Positions 19,891-30,338 of a DNA stretch of 64,000 nucleotides are shown piece after piece. The notes under the pieces were generated by a model that did not search any database, had not been told where the DNA came from, and worked only from the letters and a program-made list of their open reading frames with translations. The translations under genes and the position numbers were made by a program. Within the stretch, counting starts at the first letter, position 1. Each line of letters begins with the position of its first letter. The stretch comes from an uncultured Coriobacteriaceae bacterium (GTDB taxonomy: Bacteria; Actinomycetota; Coriobacteriia; Coriobacteriales; Atopobiaceae). The stretch covers positions 26,309 to 90,308 of the forward strand of contig CACYTH010000005.1 of the NCBI GenBank assembly GCA_902777325.1, read 5' to 3'.

Positions 19891-22110
19891 ATGGCAAAGG
19901 TTACTCACGAGTTCGACCTCTACGGCAAGCACTATGTCCTCGAGACGGGCGAGCTCGCGAAGCAGGCCACGGGCGCATGCCTGGTCAAGCAGGGCGACAC
20001 CACGGCCCTGTTGACGGTGGTCGTGTCCAAGGAGCGCAAGGACTACGACTTCTTCCCCCTGACGGTCGACTTCATCGAGAAGATGTACGCCGTGGGCCGC
20101 ATCCCCGGCGGCTATCTCAAGCGCGAGTCGCGTCCCTCCGAGAAGGGCACCCTCACCGCGCGCATGATCGACCGTCCCCTTCGTCCCTCCTTCCCCGAGG
20201 GATTCCGCAACGAGGTGCAGGTCGTCGCAACCTCTCTCGTTGCCGACCAGGTCAATCCCATTGACGCCATCTGCACGATGGCCGCCTCCGCCGCACTCAC
20301 CGTCGGCGGCGTGCCCTTCGAGGGCCCGCTTGCCTGCGTGCGCATCGGTCGCGACCGCAACACCCACGAGCTGCTCGTGAACCCCACCTACGAGGAGCGC
20401 GACAACTCCGACCTCGACCTCGAGCTCGCCGGCTCCTCCACCTTCATCAGCATGCTGGAGGCTGGCGCCGAGGAGATCTCCGAGGAGGAGATGCTCGAGG
20501 CCATGCTCTTCGGCCAGGAGGCCATTGCCGCCTTCTGCGAGCAGCAGGAGATCTTCTTCGAGAAGGTCCGCGAGGCCAACGGCGAGTTCCCCAAGCGCGA
20601 GTACGTGCTCGACGAGTCCGTGCCCGAGGTGCATGACCGCGTCTTCGCCCACATGGACGACATGTCCGCCGCGCTGCGCGACGCCGACAAGGCCTCCCGC
20701 ATCGGCAAGGTGGAGGACCTCAAGCTCGCCATCCGCGCAGAGTTCACCGAGGAGGAGCAGGCCCAGTGGAGCCGCGAGCTCAATGTTGAGCTCAAGGCCC
20801 TCGAGAAGCACGCCATGCGCCTCATGGTGGTCAACACCGGCGAGCGCGTCGACGGCCGCACCGCCACCGAGGTCCGTCCCCTGATGGTCAAGCCCGACTA
20901 CCTGCCCCTGGTGCACGGCTCCGGCCTGTTCCAGCGCGGCCAGACCCAGGTGCTCTCCATCGCCACCCTGGGCATGCTCAACGAGTGGCAGCGCCTCGAT
21001 ACCATCGAGCCGGTTGACGGCAAGCGCTACATCCACCACTACAACTTCCCGCCGTACTGCACCGGCGAGACCGGCCGCATGGGTGCCCCCAAGCGCCGCG
21101 AGCTGGGTCATGGCGCCCTGGCCGAGCGCGCCCTTCTGCCGGTGATTCCCTCCGAGGAGGAGTTCCCCTACACCATCCGCGTGGTCTCCGAGGTCATGGA
21201 GTCCAACGGCTCCTCCTCGATGGCTTCCACCTGCGGCTCCACGCTCGCACTCATGGATGCTGGCGTGCCCCTCAAGCGCCCCGTCTCCGGTGTGGCCATG
21301 GGCCTCATCCAGGAGGAGGGCAAGACCGTCGTTCTGACCGACATCCAGGGCCTCGAGGACTTCCTCGGCGACATGGACTTCAAGGTCTGCGGCACCACCA
21401 AGGGCATCACCGCCATGCAGCTCGACAACAAGGCAACCGGCCTCACGCCCGAGATCTTCCGTCAGGCGTTCGCCCAGAGCCACGAGGGCCGCATGCACAT
21501 CCTCGACGCGATGATCGACGCCATCCCGGCTCCGCGCGAGTCCACCAAGGACACCGCGCCCCAGATCATCAGCCTCACCATCCCGACCGACAAGATCCGT
21601 GACGTCATCGGCAGCGGCGGCAAGGTCATCCGTGGCATCCAGGACGACACCGGCGCCACCATCGACATCCAGGAAGACGGCACCGTCTTCATCGCCGGCG
21701 TCGGCGGTGCGGGCGAGGAGGCTGCGGAGCGCATCCGCGCCATCGTCAAGGTCCCCGAGGTGGGCGAGATCTACACCGGTCGCGTGGTCGGCATCCAGGC
21801 ATTTGGCGCCTTCGTCGAGCTGCTGCCCGGCAAGGACGGCCTGCTGCACATCTCCCGCGTCGCCCAGGGTCGCGTCGACAAGGTGGAGGACGTGCTCTCC
21901 ATCGGCGACGAGGTCAAGGTGCAGGTGCTCGAGGTCGACGAGAAGGGGAAGATCAGCCTCGACCGTCTCGACAAGCCCGAGGCGCCCGCAGGCGCTCCGC
22001 GCACCCGCGACAACGGCGCCAAGCGCGAGCGTGGCAACAACACGCGCACCCGCAAGCCGGGCGATGGCCCGCGCGGCAATCGCCAGCCGCGTCGTCACCA
22101 CGAGGGCTAG
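19891..22110 (+). CDS. pnp: Polyribonucleotide nucleotidyltransferase (PNPase)
   Basis: The 739-aa protein has two RNase PH domains ([19 protein letters not shown]; then [28 protein letters not shown]), a KH domain ([18 protein letters not shown]) and a C-terminal S1 domain ([18 protein letters not shown]) with an Arg/Asn-rich tail. It degrades RNA 3' to 5' with phosphate as a trimer. GAGG lies about 12 nt before the ATG, just after two leader hairpins. A strong terminator follows. Confidence 0.98.
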   Translation: MAKVTHEFDLYGKHYVLETGELAKQATGACLVKQGDTTALLTVVVSKERKDYDFFPLTVDFIEKMYAVGRIPGGYLKRESRPSEKGTLTARMIDRPLRPSFPEGFRNEVQVVATSLVADQVNPIDAICTMAASAALTVGGVPFEGPLACVRIGRDRNTHELLVNPTYEERDNSDLDLELAGSSTFISMLEAGAEEISEEEMLEAMLFGQEAIAAFCEQQEIFFEKVREANGEFPKREYVLDESVPEVHDRVFAHMDDMSAALRDADKASRIGKVEDLKLAIRAEFTEEEQAQWSRELNVELKALEKHAMRLMVVNTGERVDGRTATEVRPLMVKPDYLPLVHGSGLFQRGQTQVLSIATLGMLNEWQRLDTIEPVDGKRYIHHYNFPPYCTGETGRMGAPKRRELGHGALAERALLPVIPSEEEFPYTIRVVSEVMESNGSSSMASTCGSTLALMDAGVPLKRPVSGVAMGLIQEEGKTVVLTDIQGLEDFLGDMDFKVCGTTKGITAMQLDNKATGLTPEIFRQAFAQSHEGRMHILDAMIDAIPAPRESTKDTAPQIISLTIPTDKIRDVIGSGGKVIRGIQDDTGATIDIQEDGTVFIAGVGGAGEEAAERIRAIVKVPEVGEIYTGRVVGIQAFGAFVELLPGKDGLLHISRVAQGRVDKVEDVLSIGDEVKVQVLEVDEKGKISLDRLDKPEAPAGAPRTRDNGAKRERGNNTRTRKPGDGPRGNRQPRRHHEG

Positions 22111-22136
22111 GGTCCGGTTTTTAGGATAGATTGAGG

Positions 22137-22174
22137 GCGAGGGGATGCCAATCGGCGTCCCCTCGCTTGTTTTT
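22137..22174 (+). terminator. Rho-independent terminator of pnp
   Basis: A 13-bp stem (22137-22149 with 22154-22166, one G-U pair) followed by TTGTTTTT. Confidence 0.88.
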
Positions 22175-22246
22175 GCAGGTGAGCGCACTTGCCCGTGCAT
22201 GCTCGCACACCTTGGCGGGATGGCGCAATTTAACGCTCTTGAGCGC

Positions 22247-22280
22247 TTGCCTATGCAAGTTGAGTCCTATTTGGGTACAA
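22247..22280 (+). promoter_or_regulatory. rnj: RNase J upstream region: inverted repeat and -10 candidate
   Basis: CTTGC-N4-GCAAG at 22247-22260 is a perfect inverted repeat about 15 nt upstream of GGGTACAAT (about 22273-22281), a -10 candidate. About 80 nt of leader would precede the gene. No regulator is recognised. Confidence 0.35.
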
Positions 22281-22360
22281 TGAAGTATTGGAAAAGAAGA
22301 CCGCGTGCACCGCGGCAGACATACGTAACTGAAACGTACGACGGAAGGAACCTTACCCAT

Positions 22361-24025
22361 ATGGCTAAGACCACGACGCCCTTGCGGATCATTCCGCTCG
22401 GGGGCCTTGACGGCATCGGCAAGAACATGACCGCGTTCGAGTACGGAAACGACATGGTCCTGATCGATGCCGGCCTGATGTTCCCCGATGACGAGCAGCC
22501 AGGCATCGACCTGGTGCTGCCCGACTACACCTACGTGCTCGAGAATGAGGACAAGCTCCGTGGCATCATCATCACCCACGGCCACGAGGACCATACCGGC
22601 GCACTGCCGTACCTCCTCATGGACCTCACGCACAAGGTGGCCATCTACTCGAGCAAGCTCACGCTGGGCTTCATCGAGGGAAAGCTTGCCGAGCACAAGC
22701 TGATCACCCCCAAGTTCAAGGAGGTCTCTGACGGCACGCACCTCACGCTGGGTGCCTTCAACATCGACTTCTTCGCGATGACCCACTCCATTCCGGCGGC
22801 CCTCGGCGTCTACATGCGCAGTCCCGCAGGCTCGGTCATGCATACCGGCGACTTCAAGCTCGACCAGACCCCCATCGACGGGGTCACGCCGAACTACCAG
22901 GCCATCAACAAGTTTGCCGGCATGGGGGTGGACCTGCTGCTGTCCGACTCCACCAACGCCACGTCGCCCGGCTTCACGCCGTCCGAGGCGGCCGTTGGCC
23001 CGCAGCTGCGCCACATCATCAAGAACGCTCCTGGTCGCGTGATCGTGGCATCGTTCTCGAGCCACATCCATCGCCTGCAGCAGGTCTGCGACGCGAGCGT
23101 CGCCGTCGGTCGCAAGGTCATCGTCACCGGCAGGTCCATGGTCACCAACACCAAGGTGGCCCGTGAGCTCGGCTACCTCCACATCGACCAGAACAACATC
23201 CTCGATGCCTTCGACAAGAACGACATCCCTGACGACAAGATCACTGTACTCTGCACGGGTAGCCAGGGCGAGCCCCTCTCGGCGCTCTCTCGCATGGCAA
23301 ACGGCGCCCACAAGTCGCTCACCATCACCTCGAGCGACACGGTGATCATCTCCGCCACGCCCGTTCCCGGCAACGAGAAGAGCGTGGGAGGCGTCATCAA
23401 CGCGCTCTCAAAGATCGGCTGCACCATCTACGACAAGTCCAACACGCTGGTGCACGTCTCTGGCCACGGGTCCCAGGAGGAGCTCAAGCTGATGCTCGCC
23501 ATGGCCAAGCCGCGTAACTTCATGCCCGTGCACGGCGAGGCGGTCCACCTGCGCGCCCATGCCAACCTTGCTCGCCAGATGGGCATCCCCAACGAGCGCA
23601 TCTTCATCGCCGACAACGGCGACACGCTCGAGATGAAAAACGGCGTGGTCACGTGGGGCGAGCCGGTCGACTCCGGCGTCGTCTACGTGGACGGCCTGGC
23701 CATCACGGACGCCGACCCCTACGTCTTCCGCGACCGCAAGAAGCTGGCGAGCGACGGCATCGTGACCTGCGTGGTCACGGTCTCCCGCCGACGCTCCAAG
23801 GTGGGCGAGATCGAGATCGCCAGCAGGGGAGTGTCCTTTGCCACCAACGACGAGTTCAACCTGAGCGGCCAGGAGGCCGTGCGCACGGCTCTGGAGAAGC
23901 TCCAGGAGTCCGGTGCACCCAGCGTCGAGCAATTGCGCAAGGGCGCGCGCAACGCCCTCTCCAGCTACCTTTGGAGCACCACGCGCACCAGGCCCATGGT
24001 CATACCCTTTGTCATGGAGGTCTAG
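22361..24025 (+). CDS. rnj: Ribonuclease J
   Basis: The 554-aa protein has the metallo-beta-lactamase core with HGHEDHTGALPYLL (metal ligands), HTGDFKLDQTP, DSTNA and the beta-CASP region (GRSMVTN, CTGSQGEPLSALSRMA, HVSGHGSQEELKLML), then an RNase J C-terminal domain. Both 5' exonuclease and endonuclease activities are known for the family. ATG at 22361 with GGAAGGAA upstream; a 72-residue longer frame runs back into the promoter region and is rejected. ftsK follows after 3 nt. Confidence 0.96.
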   Translation: MAKTTTPLRIIPLGGLDGIGKNMTAFEYGNDMVLIDAGLMFPDDEQPGIDLVLPDYTYVLENEDKLRGIIITHGHEDHTGALPYLLMDLTHKVAIYSSKLTLGFIEGKLAEHKLITPKFKEVSDGTHLTLGAFNIDFFAMTHSIPAALGVYMRSPAGSVMHTGDFKLDQTPIDGVTPNYQAINKFAGMGVDLLLSDSTNATSPGFTPSEAAVGPQLRHIIKNAPGRVIVASFSSHIHRLQQVCDASVAVGRKVIVTGRSMVTNTKVARELGYLHIDQNNILDAFDKNDIPDDKITVLCTGSQGEPLSALSRMANGAHKSLTITSSDTVIISATPVPGNEKSVGGVINALSKIGCTIYDKSNTLVHVSGHGSQEELKLMLAMAKPRNFMPVHGEAVHLRAHANLARQMGIPNERIFIADNGDTLEMKNGVVTWGEPVDSGVVYVDGLAITDADPYVFRDRKKLASDGIVTCVVTVSRRRSKVGEIEIASRGVSFATNDEFNLSGQEAVRTALEKLQESGAPSVEQLRKGARNALSSYLWSTTRTRPMVIPFVMEV

Positions 24026-24028
24026 CGC

Positions 24029-26695
24029 ATGGCAAAGCGCAAGACGACATCCAAGCGACGCAACACGCGCGCCCAGAAGGCGCCGGCTCAGCCTCTGAGG
24101 CTCACCGGCACGGCCAACGACATCGTCGGCCTCTTTCTGGTCGTGTTGGCGGTTGCCATGATGGTTGCCCTGCTCCTGCCGAGCACGGCACCCGTCACGC
24201 GCGTCTGCGGCGAGATCCTCGTGATGTGCTTCGGCTCGGGGGCGCTCCTCTTTCCCGCGGCGTTGCTCGCCTTTGCCCTCACCTTCTTCATGGGTGACAG
24301 GGAGTCCGTCTCGGGAAAGGTCGCCTTTGGCCTGACGCTGGTCATCCTCGCGGTGCTGAGCATCGTCTCCATCACCTGCCCGGGCGCCGAGAGCGCAAGC
24401 GACATCGTGCTTCAGCATGACGTGCTTCGCGAGCGCGGCGGATACGTGGGCGGCGGCATCGCATGGTCCCTGCTGCAGACGGTGGGGCGCGAGGTCGGAC
24501 TCGTGGTGCTCGTAGGCATCGTGATCGCGGGCATTGTCATCTGCGGCTTCTCCATCTCCGACACGGTCACGAGAGTGCGCGCAGGTATGGGGGAGGCGGC
24601 CGTCTCCCTACAGGAGGCCAACGAGCGCCGCAGGGCCCGTCGCGAGGAGCGGCGTGCCCAGCGCGAGGCGATGGCTGCCTACGACGACTACGATGCCTAT
24701 GACGACTACGCGGATGACGGCTACGAGGAGCCGAAGACCACCTACCTGGGGTCACGTACCTCTACGGTGCTCACCCGTGGCCAGGTGGCGTCTGCCGTCG
24801 GTGCGGGCGACGAGCCCTACGAGGAGCCGACAACCGTACGTCGCTCGCCCGGGGCAGGCATCTCGGAGGCAGTGACCACGCTGCTCTCCCGCAAGAGGCC
24901 TGCCGAGGACGTCACGCGCGTGCTCGTCGAGCCCGTACCCGCTCCCGAGCAGGGTGAGCTCACCTGGGACATAGCAGACGGCGGCGCCCAGGACAACGCG
25001 CCCGCGCAGGAGTCCAAGGACGGCGTGCCCGACTTTCTCGCAAAGGGTGGTCGCACCGCCACCAAGAAGCGCAAGCCCACGCGCCGCACCACGGCAAAGC
25101 GTGCGCCCAAGAAGGCGGAGGCAGTGGGCCACGAGGCGCCCGAGGTGCATGAGGCGCCGAAGGTGGCAGACGCAAACGTGCATCTGAGCGCCCGGACCGT
25201 CGCCACGCGCCCCGGCGACGATGACGAGACCTACAACCTCCCCCCGCTGTCCATGCTCTCGTCCAACCCGCAGAGCGCGCAGAGCGCCAGCTCAAAGAGC
25301 GAGATCGATCAGACCATGGCCAAGCTGCAGGGTACGCTGCGTGAGTTTGGCCTGAGCAGCCGCGTGGTGGATTACGTGTCCGGCCCGCTGGTAACCACCT
25401 TCCGCATCGAGATGGGGGAGGGCGAGCGCGTCAGCAAGATCCGCAGCCTCGAGGACGACATCGCCCTCACGCTGGCCGCCGAGAAGGTGCGCATCTTTGC
25501 GCCCATCGCTGGCACCTCGTACGTGGGCATCGAGATTCCCAACAAGACGCGCCAGAACGTGCATCTGGGCGACGTGCTGCCCTACGCCAAGGGCGGCCCG
25601 CTGGAGGTTGCCATCGGACGCGACTCGGCGGGCAAGCCCGTCATCGCCGACATCTCGAAGATGCCGCACATGCTGGTTGCGGGTACCACGGGCTCGGGCA
25701 AGTCCGTCATGATCAACTCCATGATCATGAGCCTGCTCATGCGTTCGACGCCCAAGCAGGTGCGCCTGATCATGGTCGACCCTAAGCGCGTCGAGTTCAA
25801 GGGCTACAACGGCATCCCTCACCTGTACGTGCCGGTCGTCACGGAGCCCCGACAAGCTGCGAGCGCCCTGCAGTGGGCCGTCTCGGAGATGGAGAGGCGC
25901 CTGAAGGTGTTCGAGAAGGCCGGAGCGCGCAACATCACCGTGTACAACAAGATGTGCACGGACGGCAAGCTCTCCGAGATGGAGCATCCGCCTGAGCCGA
26001 TGCCGTATCTCGTCATCGTCATCGACGAGCTGTCGGACCTCATGATGGTCGCCGGAAAGGACGTCGAGGCATCCATCGTGCGCATCGCGCAGCTGGCGCG
26101 TGCGGCGGGCATCCACCTGGTCATCGCAACGCAGCGACCCTCGGCAAACGTCGTGACCGGCCTGATCAAGTCCAACATCGACAGTCGCGTTGCCCTCAAG
26201 GTCTCCTCAGGCATCGACAGCCGCGTCATTCTGGACGAGACCGGCGCCGACAGGCTCCTGGGCAACGGCGACATGCTCTTCAAGGACCGTGGCCTCGCGC
26301 CCAAGCGCGTGCTTGGCTGCTACACCTCTGACCCCGAGATCGAGGCGGTGGTCGACTTCATCCGCGAACAGGGCGAGCCCGACTACCACGAGGAGATTCT
26401 CTCTGCGGTGGTTCCCGGCCAACCTGGAGGCGGCGGAGGCGGCAGCGTGGGCGACGAGGACGACCCGCTAATCTGGGAAGCCGCCCAAATAGTCGTGGAA
26501 TCTCAGCTAGGTTCTACATCTGGCCTGCAGCGCAGGCTCAAGGTTGGGTACGCTAGGGCTGGAAGGATAATGGACATGCTCGAGTCAAAGGGCGTGGTTG
26601 GCCCCGCGTCAGGCTCAAAGCCCCGTGAGGTCCTCCTCGACGAGGACGGTCTCGAGGACCTGCGCGTACAAGAAGAGAAGTACCGGGAGGTGTAG
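24029..26695 (+). CDS. ftsK: DNA translocase FtsK/SpoIIIE
   Basis: The 888-aa protein starts with a basic segment, four membrane helices (about residues 30-185), an acidic/Tyr-rich and Lys-rich linker (about 200-420), then the motor with GTTGSGKSV (Gly552) and VIDELSDLMMVAGK (Walker B), and a C-terminal gamma winged helix (SQLGSTSGLQRRLKVGYARA, RIMDMLESKGVVGP). It pumps chromosomal DNA through the division septum and activates XerCD at dif. Transcribed with RNase J and the rodZ-like gene (2-nt spacing). Confidence 0.97.
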   Translation: MAKRKTTSKRRNTRAQKAPAQPLRLTGTANDIVGLFLVVLAVAMMVALLLPSTAPVTRVCGEILVMCFGSGALLFPAALLAFALTFFMGDRESVSGKVAFGLTLVILAVLSIVSITCPGAESASDIVLQHDVLRERGGYVGGGIAWSLLQTVGREVGLVVLVGIVIAGIVICGFSISDTVTRVRAGMGEAAVSLQEANERRRARREERRAQREAMAAYDDYDAYDDYADDGYEEPKTTYLGSRTSTVLTRGQVASAVGAGDEPYEEPTTVRRSPGAGISEAVTTLLSRKRPAEDVTRVLVEPVPAPEQGELTWDIADGGAQDNAPAQESKDGVPDFLAKGGRTATKKRKPTRRTTAKRAPKKAEAVGHEAPEVHEAPKVADANVHLSARTVATRPGDDDETYNLPPLSMLSSNPQSAQSASSKSEIDQTMAKLQGTLREFGLSSRVVDYVSGPLVTTFRIEMGEGERVSKIRSLEDDIALTLAAEKVRIFAPIAGTSYVGIEIPNKTRQNVHLGDVLPYAKGGPLEVAIGRDSAGKPVIADISKMPHMLVAGTTGSGKSVMINSMIMSLLMRSTPKQVRLIMVDPKRVEFKGYNGIPHLYVPVVTEPRQAASALQWAVSEMERRLKVFEKAGARNITVYNKMCTDGKLSEMEHPPEPMPYLVIVIDELSDLMMVAGKDVEASIVRIAQLARAAGIHLVIATQRPSANVVTGLIKSNIDSRVALKVSSGIDSRVILDETGADRLLGNGDMLFKDRGLAPKRVLGCYTSDPEIEAVVDFIREQGEPDYHEEILSAVVPGQPGGGGGGSVGDEDDPLIWEAAQIVVESQLGSTSGLQRRLKVGYARAGRIMDMLESKGVVGPASGSKPREVLLDEDGLEDLRVQEEKYREV

Positions 26696-26697
26696 AG

Positions 26698-28473
26698 ATG
26701 GATAGGCCGCTGTTTAGCGAGATGCTCGTTGACAGGCGCCGACAGCTAGGCCTGTCCATCAAGCAGGCCTCTAACGTGCTGAGGCTCAAGGAGGAGGTGC
26801 TGATCGCCTTCGAGGAGGGCGACTTCGACAGCATCCCCAAGAGTGGCTACGCGCAAGGCATGCTCTCCTCGTATGCCCGCTACCTGGGCCTCAATGCGAA
26901 GACGGTCGTAAACCAGTTCTCGCAGGACCTCTTCGAGCACGAGCGTGGTGCCGGGTCCCACGAGGCGAGGCGGCGCAGCCGCCAGACGCGCTCGAGCGAC
27001 GAGGGCCCGCTGTACGAGACCCCGCAGGCTGCGGCCTACGGCCGTTCCCAGCAGGGGCGCACCTACGTCGAGTCGCACGGGTTCCTGCCCACCTCGGGTG
27101 GCTTTGCCGGCGACATGAGCGACTTTGCCACCACCTCGCGTCCTCGTCCTCGCTACGCGTCTCGCTCGGAGAACGACGACGAGCCAACCTACAGCACTAC
27201 GTCATCATATTCCGCCTACCCGCAAGGCAGGCCCTACACGTCGCGCGTTCCGGTGTCGACCACCCTGAGCCCCTTGGGGCAGTCGCAACGCCAGCGGCCG
27301 GCAGCGTCGGCATGGGGCGGTGCTTCGGGCGGCTATGGCTCGCGCGACCAGTACGGTTCGGCGCGTCCCTCTCGCCAGACGTCCGGCACGTACTCTGCGC
27401 GCGACGAGGTGACCACCCGTCGCGTGATGCCGTCGCAGTACCGCGATGACATGCGCCTCGACAACGACGGCAGCAGCTATCAGTCTGCGTCCTCCATGGC
27501 GGGGCGCAGGTCCTCCCGCAACATTGCCAGCACAGAGCGCCCCAACGTCAGACGTCGGAGCTCTTCTCAGGCGCGGGCGCAGATGCGTGGCCGCGAGCGC
27601 AACCAGTCAAACAGCGGCGGCATAGTCGGCATGCTGGGGTCCTTCTTCCAGGAGCGCTCGCATATCGCAATCCTCATCCTGCTCGTGCTGTTCATCGTGC
27701 TCATGGCAACGCTGTTCCTCTCCGTCAGGTCTTGCGTCAATGCGCAGTCCAGCACTGGCCGCACGGTGAGCGTCACCACTACCGAGGACGAGAAGAGTGA
27801 CGGCACCGAAGAAAAGGCCGAATCCGATACGGACATGACCAAGGAGGAGGAGCAGAAGGCCCGCGAGGAGGCCGCCGCCGCAAAGGCAGCGGAGACCGAG
27901 TCGTCTGCCGAGGAGCGCACCATCGAGGTCAATGTCGCCGACGGCGAGGTCACGTGGCTCGAGATCGAGTATGACGGCTACAGCGACGTGGCTGAGACGG
28001 TCACGGGCCCGTGGAACCGCACCTACACGGTCCGAAAGTCCATCTCCATCAACGTCAACAGCACGTCTGCGGTCACTGTCACCGAGGATGGCAAGAAGCT
28101 CGAGTTCGAGTCCAAGGCCTCGGGCATCGGAACCATCACCATCCAGGTGTCCAAGAAGGGCGACGCTGCAGATGATGCCTCGACCACCGAGGGCGACCAG
28201 ACGCAGACTCAGGGCCAGGCGCAAGGCCAGAATCAGACGCAGGCCCAAGACGGGCAGGGCACGTCCGGGCAGTCCACTGACGCCACGATGGGCAACCAGG
28301 GCCAGCAGATGACCGACCAGTACTCTCAGCAGCAGATGTCTGGCGAGAGTGCGCAGCAGCAGATCTCCAATGGGTCTACGGTCATCATGGACGGTTACAC
28401 GCTGGACGAGGATGGCTACTACTACGGTGCCGATGGCTATTACGACGCCAACGGAACCTTCTACTCGTACTAA
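26698..28473 (+). CDS. rodZ: RodZ-like helix-turn-helix membrane protein with long disordered linker
   Basis: Residues 1-75 form a HTH_25/RodZ-like domain (LFSEMLVDRRRQLGLSIKQA, YAQGMLSSYARYLGL). A Ser/Arg/Tyr-rich disordered region of about 240 residues follows, then one membrane helix (about 322-345), an acidic Ala/Glu-rich segment, a DUF4115-like beta domain (about 400-480) and a Gln-rich tail ending in Tyr/Asp repeats. Typical RodZ is near 340 aa, so at 591 aa the linker and tail are unusual. RodZ links MreB to the wall machinery; no mreB is in the window. It is next to ftsK, as often seen in actinobacteria. Confidence 0.82.
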   Translation: MDRPLFSEMLVDRRRQLGLSIKQASNVLRLKEEVLIAFEEGDFDSIPKSGYAQGMLSSYARYLGLNAKTVVNQFSQDLFEHERGAGSHEARRRSRQTRSSDEGPLYETPQAAAYGRSQQGRTYVESHGFLPTSGGFAGDMSDFATTSRPRPRYASRSENDDEPTYSTTSSYSAYPQGRPYTSRVPVSTTLSPLGQSQRQRPAASAWGGASGGYGSRDQYGSARPSRQTSGTYSARDEVTTRRVMPSQYRDDMRLDNDGSSYQSASSMAGRRSSRNIASTERPNVRRRSSSQARAQMRGRERNQSNSGGIVGMLGSFFQERSHIAILILLVLFIVLMATLFLSVRSCVNAQSSTGRTVSVTTTEDEKSDGTEEKAESDTDMTKEEEQKAREEAAAAKAAETESSAEERTIEVNVADGEVTWLEIEYDGYSDVAETVTGPWNRTYTVRKSISINVNSTSAVTVTEDGKKLEFESKASGIGTITIQVSKKGDAADDASTTEGDQTQTQGQAQGQNQTQAQDGQGTSGQSTDATMGNQGQQMTDQYSQQQMSGESAQQQISNGSTVIMDGYTLDEDGYYYGADGYYDANGTFYSY

Positions 28474-28513
28474 TTCGCAATGCGCTTTCACAGAGGCGCG
28501 GATAGGGGGAGCT

Positions 28514-29011
28514 ATGGCCAAGGAGTCAAGCTTCGATGTGGTCTCGACGGTAGACATTCAGGAGGTGGACAACGCCTTCCAGCAGACGAGCCGCGAGCTT
28601 ACACAGCGCTATGACCTGCGCCAGTCCGGTGCGACCATCAGCTTCTCGAAGAAGGACCAGACCTTTACCGTGTCGGCGCCCTCCGAGTTCGTTGCCAGCC
28701 AGGTGATTGACGTTCTGGGGACCAAGCTGGTCCGCCGACAGATAGACCTTGCGGCCATTCGTTGGGACAAGCCGCAGGCTGCCGCCGGCTCTTCCGTGCG
28801 CCAGGTGGGCCATGTGGTGCAGGGCATCGACCAGGACACCGCAAAGCGCATCGCAAAGGACATCCGCGACCTAAAGCTCAAGTGCAAGCCCGTGGTCGAG
28901 GGTGACAAGCTCCGCGTCTCCTCCGCATCCAAGGATGTGCTCCAGCAGGTGATTGCCAAGCTCAGGGAGGCAGACTATGGACAGCCGCTCCAGTTTGTCA
29001 ACTACCGATAA
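28514..29011 (+). CDS. yajQ: YajQ family nucleotide-binding protein
   Basis: The 165-aa product MAKESSFDVVSTVDIQEV matches the family in length and opening motif, with the conserved end ADYGQPLQFVNYR. YajQ proteins bind nucleotides (c-di-GMP in some bacteria) and RNA; the role here is unknown. ATG at 28514 after AGGGGG. It overlaps the rimO start by 35 nt. Confidence 0.92.
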   Translation: MAKESSFDVVSTVDIQEVDNAFQQTSRELTQRYDLRQSGATISFSKKDQTFTVSAPSEFVASQVIDVLGTKLVRRQIDLAAIRWDKPQAAAGSSVRQVGHVVQGIDQDTAKRIAKDIRDLKLKCKPVVEGDKLRVSSASKDVLQQVIAKLREADYGQPLQFVNYR

Positions 29012-30326
29012 ACCCTCGTGCCTGTTCGTGACGCTCGGTTGCGCCAAAAACGAGGTCGACACGGACAGGATGCGCGCGCTCTTGCTCGACGAGGGCTTCG
29101 TTGAGGCCGACGAGGTCGATTCTGCTGACGCAATCATCATCAACACCTGCTCGTTTCTAGCCTCTGCGACATCGGAGTCCATCGAGTGCACCCTTGAGCT
29201 TGCCGACCAGGTGGCTGCCGGCGTCAGGAGCAAGCCCATCATCATGTGCGGATGCGTACCCTCGCGCTACGGAGACGAGCTGGTTGACGAGCTTCCCGAG
29301 GTCGCGGCGTTCGTGCGGGCCGACGAGGAGGACGGCATCGTCTCGGTCGTCCGCGACGTGCTGGGTATCGAGGGCGATCAGGTCAGCTTGGGTGATGGCC
29401 GCGTGCTCAGGACCGTCGAGGGCACAAGTGCCTATGTCAAGATCTCCGATGGCTGCGACCGCTTCTGCACCTTCTGCGCGATACCCTACATCCGTGGTCG
29501 GTACTTCTCGCGTCATACAAGCGAGATCCTGGACGAGGTTCGCGGACTGATGGAGGGGGGAGTCCGCGAGATCGTGCTAATCGGACAGGATACCGGCATC
29601 TGGGGATGCGACCTTGGTTCTGACGACTCGCTGGCTTCTCTCTTGCGCGATGTCGCAGACGTCGTACGTCCGTATGGCGGTTGGGTCCGCGTGCTCTACC
29701 TGCAGCCCGAGGGAATGACCGACGAGCTGATCGCGACCATACGCGACGTCGACGAGGTCTTGCCCTATATCGACATTCCCATCCAGCACTGCAACGAGCG
29801 CATCCTGCACGACATGAACAGGAGCGGCTCCGCCGCGGAGCTGCGCGTGCTCTTCGACCGTCTCCGCCGCGAGATTCCTGGCATGGTGCTACGCACGACC
29901 GGCATGGCGGGCTTTCCCGGCGAGACCGACGACGAGGCGGAGGAACTCGTCGACTTCATTGCCGAGCAGGAGTTTGACTACACCTCGGTCTTTGCGTACT
30001 CGCCCGAGGAGGGAACCATGGCGGCCGAGATGGACGGTCAGGTAGACGAGGCGGTCAAGCTCGAGCGCACGCAGCGCCTCATCGACCTGACCGAGGCCCT
30101 CGGCTTCGCGGCAACGGCTCGCCATGTGGGCGAGCGCGTGAAGGTCATCATCGACGGCGTGGAGGAAGGCGAGGACGGTCCAGAGCTCATCGGTCACGCT
30201 TGGTTCCAGGCGCCAGACAGCGATGGCGCCATTCATATCGCCGAAGGAGAGGCCGCCGTGGGCGACATCGTCACGTGCGACCTTGTAGACTCGTTTTGTT
30301 ACGAGCTTATCGGAGTCATGGTCTAG
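28977..30326 (+). CDS. rimO: Ribosomal protein S12 methylthiotransferase RimO
   Basis: The 449-aa protein has LFVTLGCAKNEVDTDRM (GCAKN is RimO-specific), NTCSFLASA, CGCVPSRYGDEL, radical SAM CDRFCTFCAIPYIRG and a C-terminal TRAM domain. It methylthiolates the conserved S12 aspartate. ATG at 28977 with GGAGG six nt upstream inside yajQ is preferred over 28953, giving a 35-nt overlap. pgsA follows after 12 nt. Confidence 0.96.
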   Translation: MDSRSSLSTTDKPSCLFVTLGCAKNEVDTDRMRALLLDEGFVEADEVDSADAIIINTCSFLASATSESIECTLELADQVAAGVRSKPIIMCGCVPSRYGDELVDELPEVAAFVRADEEDGIVSVVRDVLGIEGDQVSLGDGRVLRTVEGTSAYVKISDGCDRFCTFCAIPYIRGRYFSRHTSEILDEVRGLMEGGVREIVLIGQDTGIWGCDLGSDDSLASLLRDVADVVRPYGGWVRVLYLQPEGMTDELIATIRDVDEVLPYIDIPIQHCNERILHDMNRSGSAAELRVLFDRLRREIPGMVLRTTGMAGFPGETDDEAEELVDFIAEQEFDYTSVFAYSPEEGTMAAEMDGQVDEAVKLERTQRLIDLTEALGFAATARHVGERVKVIIDGVEEGEDGPELIGHAWFQAPDSDGAIHIAEGEAAVGDIVTCDLVDSFCYELIGVMV

Positions 30327-30338
30327 GAGGGGCTTCGA